From contig NZ_JAIXHL010000012.1 of NCBI RefSeq assembly GCF_030145815.1, positions 62,001 through 126,000 on the forward strand: a DNA stretch of 64,000 bases, written 5' to 3'. Source of the DNA: Sphingomonas sp. (GTDB taxonomy: Bacteria; Pseudomonadota; Alphaproteobacteria; Sphingomonadales; Sphingomonadaceae). Under the pieces are notes generated by a model. That model did not search any database and was not told where the DNA came from. It was given only the letters and a program-made list of their open reading frames with translations. Every line of letters begins with the position of its first letter. Within the stretch, counting starts at the first letter, position 1. A program made the position numbers and the translations under genes. Of the stretch, positions 1 to 5,901 are shown piece after piece.

Positions 1-177
1 CAGTGTGGCGATCACCTCCAGCAGGCCATCGATGGTCGCGCCGAGCTCGAGGGGCTGCCCCGATCCCTCGCTCGGCGCGCTTCTGGCCATCGCGACAATT
101 GCGTCGACAATTCCGAGAAATACACGGCGCTGAGTCTCGGCACTGACCAGTTCGGGATCGAAGATCACGCGCGTCAA
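1..177 (-). CDS. Partial hypothetical protein (runs off the window)
   Basis: An open frame on the minus strand begins just after the stop of the upstream regulator (182-1078) and continues past base 1, so only about 59 N-terminal residues are visible. The best start is a TTG at 177, five bases after that stop; a GTG nine bases further in is an alternative. The visible part has alternating hydrophobic and acidic helices (IFDPELVSAETQRRVFLGIV) and no motif I recognise. The tight spacing suggests co-transcription with the regulator. It lies in the probable island. I cannot assign a function. Confidence 0.5.
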   Translation of the reverse strand, partial: MTRVIFDPELVSAETQRRVFLGIVDAIVAMARSAPSEGSGQPLELGATIDGLLEVIATL

Positions 178-181
178 CCGC

Positions 182-1078
182 TTAGAAAGTTCCCAGCGCA
201 TAGGCCGCGCTGAAATAGCGTTCGATCGCGCGCAATGCGCCATCTGACAGCGAAATCATGTGCCGCCGCCTGTCGCGTTGGTCGGGTTGACGAACCAACA
301 TGCCCGCGTCGGTCATCGACCCGATCCACCGCAATGCCGTGGTCGGTGGCGTCGCCGCCGCAATGCAAAGGCTTGAGATCGAGACCTCCCGTCCTTCCAG
401 ATGGGCAGCATAGAGGTCGAGCAACATGTCCCAGGCCGGATCGGCAAATAGCCGGCTGTCGAAATATCGTTCGCGCATCCTGCGCGCCCGGATGGTCCGG
501 CGCACAATTTCCGCGCGACCGGTCGCGTCCAGGGTCGAGACGAACGCCGAGCTCTTTGCGAGCCCCGTTTCCGCTGCGAGCACCTGCACGGTCCGGGCGA
601 TCTTGTCGATATCTTCGCGCATGACTTCAAGGTCATTGTCTCGCGCGCCGGCGCTGTCGCGCAATATGAGTTCTCGCGGTCTAAAAACTGCCTGATCGAG
701 CGCGGCCCTGCGATCCGCCGCAGTCGGCTCGCACAACAGCAGCGCTTCGATCGGCCAGAGATGGCCAGCAACCAGATCGAGTTGTTCCAAGGGCGTACTG
801 GCTACAAGAGGCACGCCGGTTTCGGACGAAAAAGCTGCGAGCCGGTCGAGCAGACGCCCGAGATCCGCATGTGGCGTCGATCCGACCTCAAGAACCAACA
901 CATCGGCCAAACAATCTTCCAGCGCTAAATGCGCCGTATCGATGGTTTCATGGAGACGACAGGAAAGACCCGCTTGCGCGATTGCCTCAATCGCAGCATC
1001 GGTTCCCGGTCCCTCGTCACCGAGGAGCAGAACAGACCTGCCCAAAGATTCGATCGAACCGAAGTGTCGCGGGTCCAT
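182..1078 (-). CDS. Regulator with degenerate receiver-like N-terminus and MarR-type winged helix
   Basis: The product is about 298 residues. The N-terminal ~120 residues look like a degenerate receiver fold (VLLLGDEGPG, then a DVLVLEV strand), without a clear phospho-acceptor setting. A short linker containing the helix NDLEVMREDIDKIARTVQVL follows. The C-terminal ~90 residues resemble a MarR-type winged helix: RRMRERYFDSRLFADPAWDM, SISSLCIAAATPPTTALRWI, then a wing with RQPDQRDRRRHMISLSDGA. I chose ATG at 1078, which has GAGAG just upstream; a TTG at 1093 would add five residues. It probably controls neighbouring island genes by DNA binding. The receiver assignment is inference; the winged helix is more secure. 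Confidence 0.65.
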   Translation of the reverse strand: MDPRHFGSIESLGRSVLLLGDEGPGTDAAIEAIAQAGLSCRLHETIDTAHLALEDCLADVLVLEVGSTPHADLGRLLDRLAAFSSETGVPLVASTPLEQLDLVAGHLWPIEALLLCEPTAADRRAALDQAVFRPRELILRDSAGARDNDLEVMREDIDKIARTVQVLAAETGLAKSSAFVSTLDATGRAEIVRRTIRARRMRERYFDSRLFADPAWDMLLDLYAAHLEGREVSISSLCIAAATPPTTALRWIGSMTDAGMLVRQPDQRDRRRHMISLSDGALRAIERYFSAAYALGTF

Positions 1079-1303
1079 AGCTCTCGCTTTCAATTACACC
1101 AATACGGCGCATCCTATCCAAGCCCGGCGCGATCCACGCGAACACTTTGTCCGTATCGGATGCATTTGAGTGCGCAGGCCGTTGCAAGAGCAGGACACAC
1201 CCGGACATGAGATTTTGGGCGTGGCCCCGCCGACCATAGCCGTCGTGGCGACCGGCTCCGTTTTGGACTTATCGACGGTTAACGATGTTTATATCGTCTC
1301 AGC

Positions 1304-1864
1304 ATGAGCAGCGACTCATCCCCCGACGGCAGCGATCGCTTGCCGATCGTTTCCGAGGTCGAGCTGGATTGCATCCGGCTCGCTGGCACCGGTGCGAGCT
1401 CAAAGGTCATCGCGCGGCAGCTCGGCCTCTCGCACAATACCGTGAACGTCTATGCATCGCGGGTAAGGCGAATTCTCGGTGCCGGCGATCGCTACGAAGC
1501 GGCCCTGCTGCTGAGACGCCATGACGCTGGAGAGGACCTTAAGAAGTTTAAACTTAATGCAGAGCTGCTTGAAGCGAACACGAGAAAGGTCAATCCCGAC
1601 AAGGCTTTCTCCGCTCCGCCGGAGATGGCGATCGGGAGCTTCCTTCGTGAAGATCGCGCAGAGTTCGACCTGACGATCCCTGCAGGAAATCCCGATCCAC
1701 TCACGCAATTCGGGAGCTGGGGTCGAGACAACGCACTGAGTTCCGGTCAAAGGCTGTGGTGGATTGCCAGGACAACCGTCCTTGTGATCCTGGCGACGTT
1801 CCTCGCATTCGCCGCAGTCCAGTCGCTGGATGCAACGCTAACGAAGCTCGGCTTCATCAACTGA
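1304..1864 (+). CDS. Membrane-anchored LuxR-type HTH protein
   Basis: The product is 186 residues. Residues about 15-65 form a LuxR/GerE-type helix-turn-helix (VELDCIRLAGTGASSKVIAR followed by QLGLSHNTVNVYASRVRRIL), so it should bind DNA. There is no receiver or sensor domain before it. After a polar middle, a single hydrophobic helix near the C-terminus (LWWIARTTVLVILATFLAFA) predicts membrane anchoring with the DNA-binding domain in the cytoplasm. It is divergent from the regulator at 182-1078, and the 1079-1303 gap between them should hold both promoters. The same architecture occurs in small sphingomonad regulators of unknown signal; its target is unknown. Confidence 0.7.
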   Translation: MSSDSSPDGSDRLPIVSEVELDCIRLAGTGASSKVIARQLGLSHNTVNVYASRVRRILGAGDRYEAALLLRRHDAGEDLKKFKLNAELLEANTRKVNPDKAFSAPPEMAIGSFLREDRAEFDLTIPAGNPDPLTQFGSWGRDNALSSGQRLWWIARTTVLVILATFLAFAAVQSLDATLTKLGFIN

Positions 1865-1922
1865 TTGGCTCAATCGCTGCAGCAACAGCTCTGCCGACGG
1901 CGTCGGCGGAAAGGGAGACGTT

Positions 1923-2318
1923 ATGCCGGAATTCAAGGAAAGCGAAATCAAGCTCGCAAGCGCCGCCGCGACCGAGGTCGCCGAGACATTTCTTCCTGCA
2001 GAACACGCCCAGGGCTTCGCCGCGCTTGACGGCGCGCGCGCCCTCGCAAGGCTGTTGGAGCTCAGCGAGAATCCGATCTTCCACGGTCGACTCGCGACCA
2101 CCGCACGCGCTCTTGCAGAAGGCACGCAGCATTCGGTCAACGCCAAGTTTGCGTTCGAGTTTGCCCATGGAAGCTTCATGAAAGCTGTCGGACGCACGCC
2201 ACTTCCCGAGCATGGCTGGGGCTGCCCCGGGCCTACCTGCCCATGGGACCTTGGCAAACCGAGCGGTATGGCTCCGGACCAGCAAGGTGCGCCGGTCGTT
2301 CCTGCTGATCTGGCCTAG
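1923..2318 (+). CDS. Hypothetical protein, 131 aa
   Basis: An ATG at 1923 follows a good purine-rich ribosome site (GGGAGA) and opens a 131-residue frame. The N-terminal 95 residues are predicted mostly alpha-helical (ASAAATEVAETFLPAEHAQG, ALDGARALARLLELSEN). The C-terminal 35 residues are Gly/Pro/Cys-rich (GWGCPGPTCPW) and probably unstructured, with two cysteines that could bind metal or form a disulfide. No family is recognised. It lies 58 bases after the LuxR-type gene and could be co-transcribed with it. Confidence 0.6.
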   Translation: MPEFKESEIKLASAAATEVAETFLPAEHAQGFAALDGARALARLLELSENPIFHGRLATTARALAEGTQHSVNAKFAFEFAHGSFMKAVGRTPLPEHGWGCPGPTCPWDLGKPSGMAPDQQGAPVVPADLA

Positions 2319-2359
2319 CTCAGATTGACGGGGCGGCGCGACGATGTTTCGATACGGCA

Positions 2360-2812
2360 ATGGCCTTCTTCATCGCATTCGTCGCGCTGCTACTCTTCTC
2401 GACCGGGTTCGCTGTCTGGAAGGGCGGCGCACCCGAACGGATCGCAGCGGGTCTGTACTGGACGGCATGGCTTGCGACCCTCCTCGCCAATCCGGTGGCA
2501 ATGAACCGGTGGCGCACCATCGAAATTGGCTACCTACTCATCGATCTGTGCCTGCTGGTTGCGCTGACGCTACTCGCACTACGGGCCAATCGGCACTGGC
2601 CGATGGCAGCGGCCTCGCTGCAGCTGATCATCGTGATCGGGCATTTCGCCAAAGCACTCGATCCGACCCTGCTCGGGTCGGCTTATGCGATCATGTCGGT
2701 GTTTTGGCCCTACCTTCAGCTGATCATACTGGCGGTCGGGACGCGGGTGTATTGGCGGCGGGTCAGGATCCAAGGGGCCGCGGCCTCCTGGTCGCGCTCC
2801 TTGCCCCTGTAA
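2360..2812 (+). CDS. Small integral membrane protein, 150 aa
   Basis: Four hydrophobic segments are visible (near residues 1-20, 27-47, 53-72 and 80-125), including IEIGYLLIDLCLLVALTLLA and FWPYLQLIILAVGTRVYW. This predicts a four-helix inner-membrane protein with a short basic tail. No catalytic or transport motif is seen and I do not recognise the family. The start is the ATG at 2360; a longer overlapping frame beginning at 2344 is an artefact in its first half. The 3' end overlaps the likely start of the RadC-like gene, suggesting translational coupling. Confidence 0.6.
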   Translation: MAFFIAFVALLLFSTGFAVWKGGAPERIAAGLYWTAWLATLLANPVAMNRWRTIEIGYLLIDLCLLVALTLLALRANRHWPMAAASLQLIIVIGHFAKALDPTLLGSAYAIMSVFWPYLQLIILAVGTRVYWRRVRIQGAAASWSRSLPL

Positions 2813-3363
2813 CATCAGACCCGGACACGGTGGGTGAGCTCCTGCTCGCGCGGCTGGGTTCGCTTCCCCGCATTCTGGCCACGGACGAACAATGCCTGAC
2901 AGCGATCGGCATCTCGCCTCAGACTGCTCGCCATCTTGCCCTGAACCGAGCCGTGCTTCGCCATGTGCTCAAAGCACGGCTCGTCGATCGGCCGCTGCTC
3001 GCAAGCCTCTCCGCGGTTCGGGATTATTTGACGATCGAGATCGGCCATGCACCGATCGAGACCCTACACATCCTGTTCCTCGACGGCCGCAACCGCCTGA
3101 TCGACGAATTGGTAGAATGTGGCGAGGTTGATCAGGTGCACTTCAGCATTCGAGCCATTGTTCAGCATGCCCTGATCGTGGGCGCTGCGGGACTGATTCT
3201 CGCGCACAACCACCCGTCTGGAGACAACGCCGCGAGCAAAGCTGATCGCGAGGTTACACGGACCTTGGCGCGTGCCCTCATTCCCCTCGGGATCAAGCTG
3301 TTTGATCACTTGATCATTGCCGGATGCGAGGTCCGCAGCCTCCGATCGGAAGGCATGCTCTAA
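2752..3363 (+). CDS. radC: RadC-family JAB-domain protein (JAMM metalloprotease fold)
   Basis: The C-terminal ~125 residues are a RadC-type JAB/JAMM domain: a strand with ETLHILFLDGRNRLIDELVE, then the zinc-binding signature HNHPSGDNAASKAD. The N-terminal ~75 residues match the helix-hairpin-helix part of RadC (LLLARLGSLPRIL, GISPQTARHLA). The start is uncertain. The reading frame continues upstream in antisense-like sequence, so a TTG at 2752 overlapping the membrane-protein gene, or the GTG at 2830, are the candidates; family alignment of the segment GRGLLVALLAP favours the earlier one. RadC is not a proven repair enzyme. Extra copies of this short type are commonly carried by integrated elements, which fits the tRNA scar 400 bases downstream. 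Confidence 0.8.
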   Translation: MAAGQDPRGRGLLVALLAPVTSDPDTVGELLLARLGSLPRILATDEQCLTAIGISPQTARHLALNRAVLRHVLKARLVDRPLLASLSAVRDYLTIEIGHAPIETLHILFLDGRNRLIDELVECGEVDQVHFSIRAIVQHALIVGAAGLILAHNHPSGDNAASKADREVTRTLARALIPLGIKLFDHLIIAGCEVRSLRSEGML

Positions 3364-3662
3364 TTGCACGGGTTCAACTCCACGACGCTCGTACTCGCCG
3401 ATATGCTCGTTGCGAGCCCAGCCATCACCGCACTCCGGAGGATCCGATTGAAGCTCCACTTTGATGAGAACAACGCGCAGCAGTCAAAATGCCCGCAGGC
3501 CCATGTAATTCTGTCGTCAGCGGTAAAGCACCTGCCGCGGATATCGCGCACACGCCTCACTTCCGAAAACCGATGTTCGCATGCGACATCAGCCGATCCA
3601 CTTTTGCTCCTGTGGTTGCCAATTTTTCGCTTGATCCCTAGGACGCTCGTGCGCAATATTCA

Positions 3663-3688
3663 GAAACCCGCAGATTTCTGCGGGGTTC
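3663..3688. repeat. Short inverted repeat beside the tRNA scar
   Basis: Two 12-base arms separated by TT, with one mismatch: the core CCCGCAGA-TT-TCTGCGGG is perfect. It lies in the 364-base gene-free stretch 3364-3727 between the RadC-like gene and the tRNA-Thr fragment. There is no T-run after it, so it is a weak terminator candidate; it could equally be a protein-binding site of the integrated element. I see no other structure in 3364-3727. Confidence 0.5.
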
Positions 3689-3727
3689 GGGGATGCTTGG
3701 AAACACCTCCAGCAGTCGCAGGATGAA

Positions 3728-3772
3728 CTTGTAAACCGAAGGTCGCGGGTTCGATTCCTGCAACCGGCACCA
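3728..3772 (+). mobile_element. Attachment-site scar: 3' fragment of a tRNA-Thr(UGU) gene
   Basis: The segment holds a tRNA 3' half: anticodon loop CTTGTAA (anticodon TGT at 3730-3732), the 3' anticodon strand ACCGA, a complete T-arm (GCGGG-TTCGATT-CCTGC), the acceptor strand AACCGGC, discriminator A and encoded CCA (3770-3772). Upstream of 3728 the matching 5' half is absent: the base before the loop should be preceded by TCGGT but reads GATGAA, and no GCCGGTT acceptor strand exists. Site-specific integrases typically duplicate exactly this part of a tRNA gene. I infer an att site, with the complete tRNA-Thr at the other end of an island beyond base 1. Confidence 0.8.
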
Positions 3773-3823
3773 TTTTCTCCGTCATCCCATGCACGGCCAC
3801 GTCACGAACGATCGGTGCCCCCA

Positions 3824-4927
3824 TCAATCCGGGTCGAGTACGAACATTGCCCGCCGAGCGGTCGCGATATCCGGTGCGCCTTTCCACGTGATGCCGATGT
3901 CGCGTCGCCGCGCGCCGGGCCCCCGCGAGCGGACCTCGGCAAAGCGCGAATCCTGCGGGCGGAAGATCGCGGTCTTGGTCCCGTCGCGCGCGGTTCCCGG
4001 CATGCTCGCCCAGCCATCCGGGTGAATGTGCGCATCCATATGGCAGTCGATGAACACCGCCTGCCCGATCGCGGCGGGGTCGGCATAGCGCCCGTCCGGA
4101 AACACCGTGGTCGGATGCCAGGGTCGGCCCAGTGCGACCGAGCCATCGGCAACCCCCGCTTCGCGCGTCAGTCGCGAGCGATAGATGACGATCCCGATCG
4201 GCTGGCTGATCGGCGTCGATGGCGCGGTGACGAACGAGGCGAAGGCCTCGCCATCGGTCGCCGCGCCGCGCCGCCGCGTGCGCACCTCGCTGCGCTCGAT
4301 CAGCAGCGTGCCGTTGCCGAAGATGAAGTCGACATTTCCGGCGATCAGGCTGTTGCGGATGATCGCGCGCTTGCCGCGGGTGAACAGCGTGTCCTGATAG
4401 CCGAGCAGCGCGACGCGATCGAACAGCACCCGGTCGCTCGTCGTATCGAGCGTGACGGCGACCGCCTGACTATTGGAAATCTTGCGCGGATCGCGCTCGG
4501 GCAGCGCGTCATTGGCGAGATAATCGAAGTCGTTTTCGATCGTCATGCCCGAGATCAGGACCTGATCGGCAGCGACTGTCAGCGTCGCCGATCCGGCGGT
4601 GCCCCAGCGGCCGCGATCATAATGCGCAGCATGTTCGGCGACCGCGTCGAAGTGCAGCCGGGTGCGGCCGATCCCGCGCCCGATCAGCCGGATGCGGTTG
4701 CGGCGGATCGTCGGCTTTTCCCGAAACGCGCCTGCGCCGACATCGATCGTGACCCAGCGGTCCGACCGGTCCTGTTCGGCGGCCTCCAGCGCTGCGCCGA
4801 TCGTAGTGAAGCAGCGCGGCTGCTCGGCGCAGGAGGCGCGCACCTTTAGCGGGGCCGGCTTGGCAAGTGCAGGTGCCCCCGCCGTGCACAGCAAGGAGAG
4901 AAACAGCGCGGTGAGAGCGGTCTTCAT
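3824..4927 (-). CDS. Secreted pectin methylesterase (carbohydrate esterase family 8)
   Basis: It hydrolyses methyl esters of polygalacturonate, giving de-esterified pectin and methanol. The 367-residue product has a signal peptide (LFLSLLCTAGAPALA, residues ~7-21) and all hallmarks of pectinesterases: GYQDTLF, the catalytic block GNVDFIFGNGTLLIE with the nucleophile Asp, and LGRPWHPTTVF near the C-terminus with the conserved Arg. The beta-helix repeats lie between. The N-terminal motif differs from plant enzymes, as usual in Proteobacteria. Its ATG overlaps the TGA of the esterase gene by one base (TGATG), indicating translational coupling. Location is periplasmic or extracellular. It should act with the esterase, the TonB receptor upstream and the sugar permease at 13.6 kb. 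Confidence 0.93.
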   Translation of the reverse strand: MKTALTALFLSLLCTAGAPALAKPAPLKVRASCAEQPRCFTTIGAALEAAEQDRSDRWVTIDVGAGAFREKPTIRRNRIRLIGRGIGRTRLHFDAVAEHAAHYDRGRWGTAGSATLTVAADQVLISGMTIENDFDYLANDALPERDPRKISNSQAVAVTLDTTSDRVLFDRVALLGYQDTLFTRGKRAIIRNSLIAGNVDFIFGNGTLLIERSEVRTRRRGAATDGEAFASFVTAPSTPISQPIGIVIYRSRLTREAGVADGSVALGRPWHPTTVFPDGRYADPAAIGQAVFIDCHMDAHIHPDGWASMPGTARDGTKTAIFRPQDSRFAEVRSRGPGARRRDIGITWKGAPDIATARRAMFVLDPD

Positions 4928-5901
4928 CAGCGGTCCCGGAGAAAGCGGTCAATCTCTGCCGCGACGCGCGCCAGATAGGGGTCGTAGAGCCAGAAGGTGT
5001 GCGGCGCGCCGTCGAACTTGACGAAGCGGTTGCGGATACCGTGACGGTCGAGCGCGGCCTGCACGCCGACCCGGCCGGCGGTAAAGCGATCATGGCTGCT
5101 GCCCAGGATCAGCGTCGGCGGCGATTGTGGGCCGACATACGTCGCGGCGCTGGCGGCGCGCCAGCGCTCCGTCTGGCTCGCATAGTCGCCGCCAACCCAG
5201 CGCGCGAAGGGCGATGCGGCGCGGGCGGCATCTTCATGGCGCAGCGCCAGCGGATCGGTCATGTCGAGCACGCCGTCGAGGTCGACCAGCGCGCGCACCC
5301 GCGTGTCGGCGCCCGCTTGCGGCGCGAACGGTCCGGCCGTCGCCGAATAGGCGAGCAGCGCCGCCATCTGCCCGCCCGATGAGTCGCCACCCAGTGCGAG
5401 GCCATCGGGTCGCAGCCCGAACTCGGCGCTGCGCGCTTTCACCCACAGGATCGCGGCATTCACGTCGATCAACCCGGCGGGATAGCCCGCCTCTGGCGAC
5501 AGGCGGAATTCGGGCATGAACACCGCATAGCCGCGCTGGGCGAGCAGATTGGCGAGCGGATAGCTGTGCGACTTGTTACCCGACGCCCAGGCACCGCCAT
5601 GGATCAGCAGGATGCCCAGCCCGTTCGATCGGCGCACGGGCGGCAGGAAGATATCGAGATGAAGGTCGCGCTCGCGGATATGCCGGTAACGCTGGTCGAA
5701 GAGCATGCGCTGGCCCTTGGCGGTGCGCAGCTGCGGCAACGTGATTTCAGGATGCGCCACGCGGTCCGCGGCAAAGCGCCGCGCGACGTTGAAGCTGTCA
5801 TCGATCGGCAAAAGGCTCTGCGCCGCCACGGGATTGGCGACGGCGCAGAGCAGACCCGCGGAGAGGGCCGCCGGTTTAAAAACGCAGGCGAGCGCCGACA
5901 A
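4927..5901 (-). CDS. Secreted alpha/beta-hydrolase esterase, probable carbohydrate or pectin acetylesterase
   Basis: This is a serine hydrolase of the BD-FAE/hormone-sensitive-lipase-like type: oxyanion motif HGGAW, nucleophile elbow GGDSSGGQ, acid in SSHDRF and catalytic His in GAPHTFW. It likely removes acetyl or feruloyl groups from pectin; the exact ester is inference from its coupling to the pectin methylesterase. The start is uncertain. A TTG at 5901 gives a signal peptide with a cleavage-like VAAQS, and overlaps the end of the receptor gene by 26 bases; a longer frame up to 5982 would read further into the receptor gene. An alternative role as a lasso-peptide isopeptidase is unlikely: it is far shorter than those enzymes and lacks their beta-propeller. 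Confidence 0.8.
   Translation of the reverse strand: MSALACVFKPAALSAGLLCAVANPVAAQSLLPIDDSFNVARRFAADRVAHPEITLPQLRTAKGQRMLFDQRYRHIRERDLHLDIFLPPVRRSNGLGILLIHGGAWASGNKSHSYPLANLLAQRGYAVFMPEFRLSPEAGYPAGLIDVNAAILWVKARSAEFGLRPDGLALGGDSSGGQMAALLAYSATAGPFAPQAGADTRVRALVDLDGVLDMTDPLALRHEDAARAASPFARWVGGDYASQTERWRAASAATYVGPQSPPTLILGSSHDRFTAGRVGVQAALDRHGIRNRFVKFDGAPHTFWLYDPYLARVAAEIDRFLRDR

Larger units (their letters stand above)
1..3772. mobile_element. Terminal part of a probable genomic island integrated at tRNA-Thr
   Basis: The region contains regulators, uncharacterised small proteins and a short RadC-like protein, and ends at the truncated tRNA-Thr. Gene content changes abruptly to pectin metabolism after 3772. 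No integrase is visible within the window; if the model is right it should lie at the far end, beyond base 1. The left boundary is unknown, so only the right end is given. This is inference from the scar and gene content. Confidence 0.55.

Noticed and set aside
2344..3363. Full-length 339-aa frame as a single RadC-like protein
   Set aside because: Its first ~135 residues are Arg/Asp/Gly-rich shadow sequence antiphased to a clear membrane protein (2360-2812). Only the C-terminal RadC part is supported.
3660..3887. Minus-strand frame containing VAGIEPATFGLQ
   Set aside because: This is the well-known artefact of translating the reverse complement of a tRNA T-arm and acceptor end. It overlaps the tRNA-Thr scar and is not a gene.
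4927..5901. Esterase as a lasso isopeptidase
   Set aside because: Known lasso isopeptidases are ~650-700 residues with a beta-propeller. This is a small single-domain hydrolase coupled to a pectin methylesterase.
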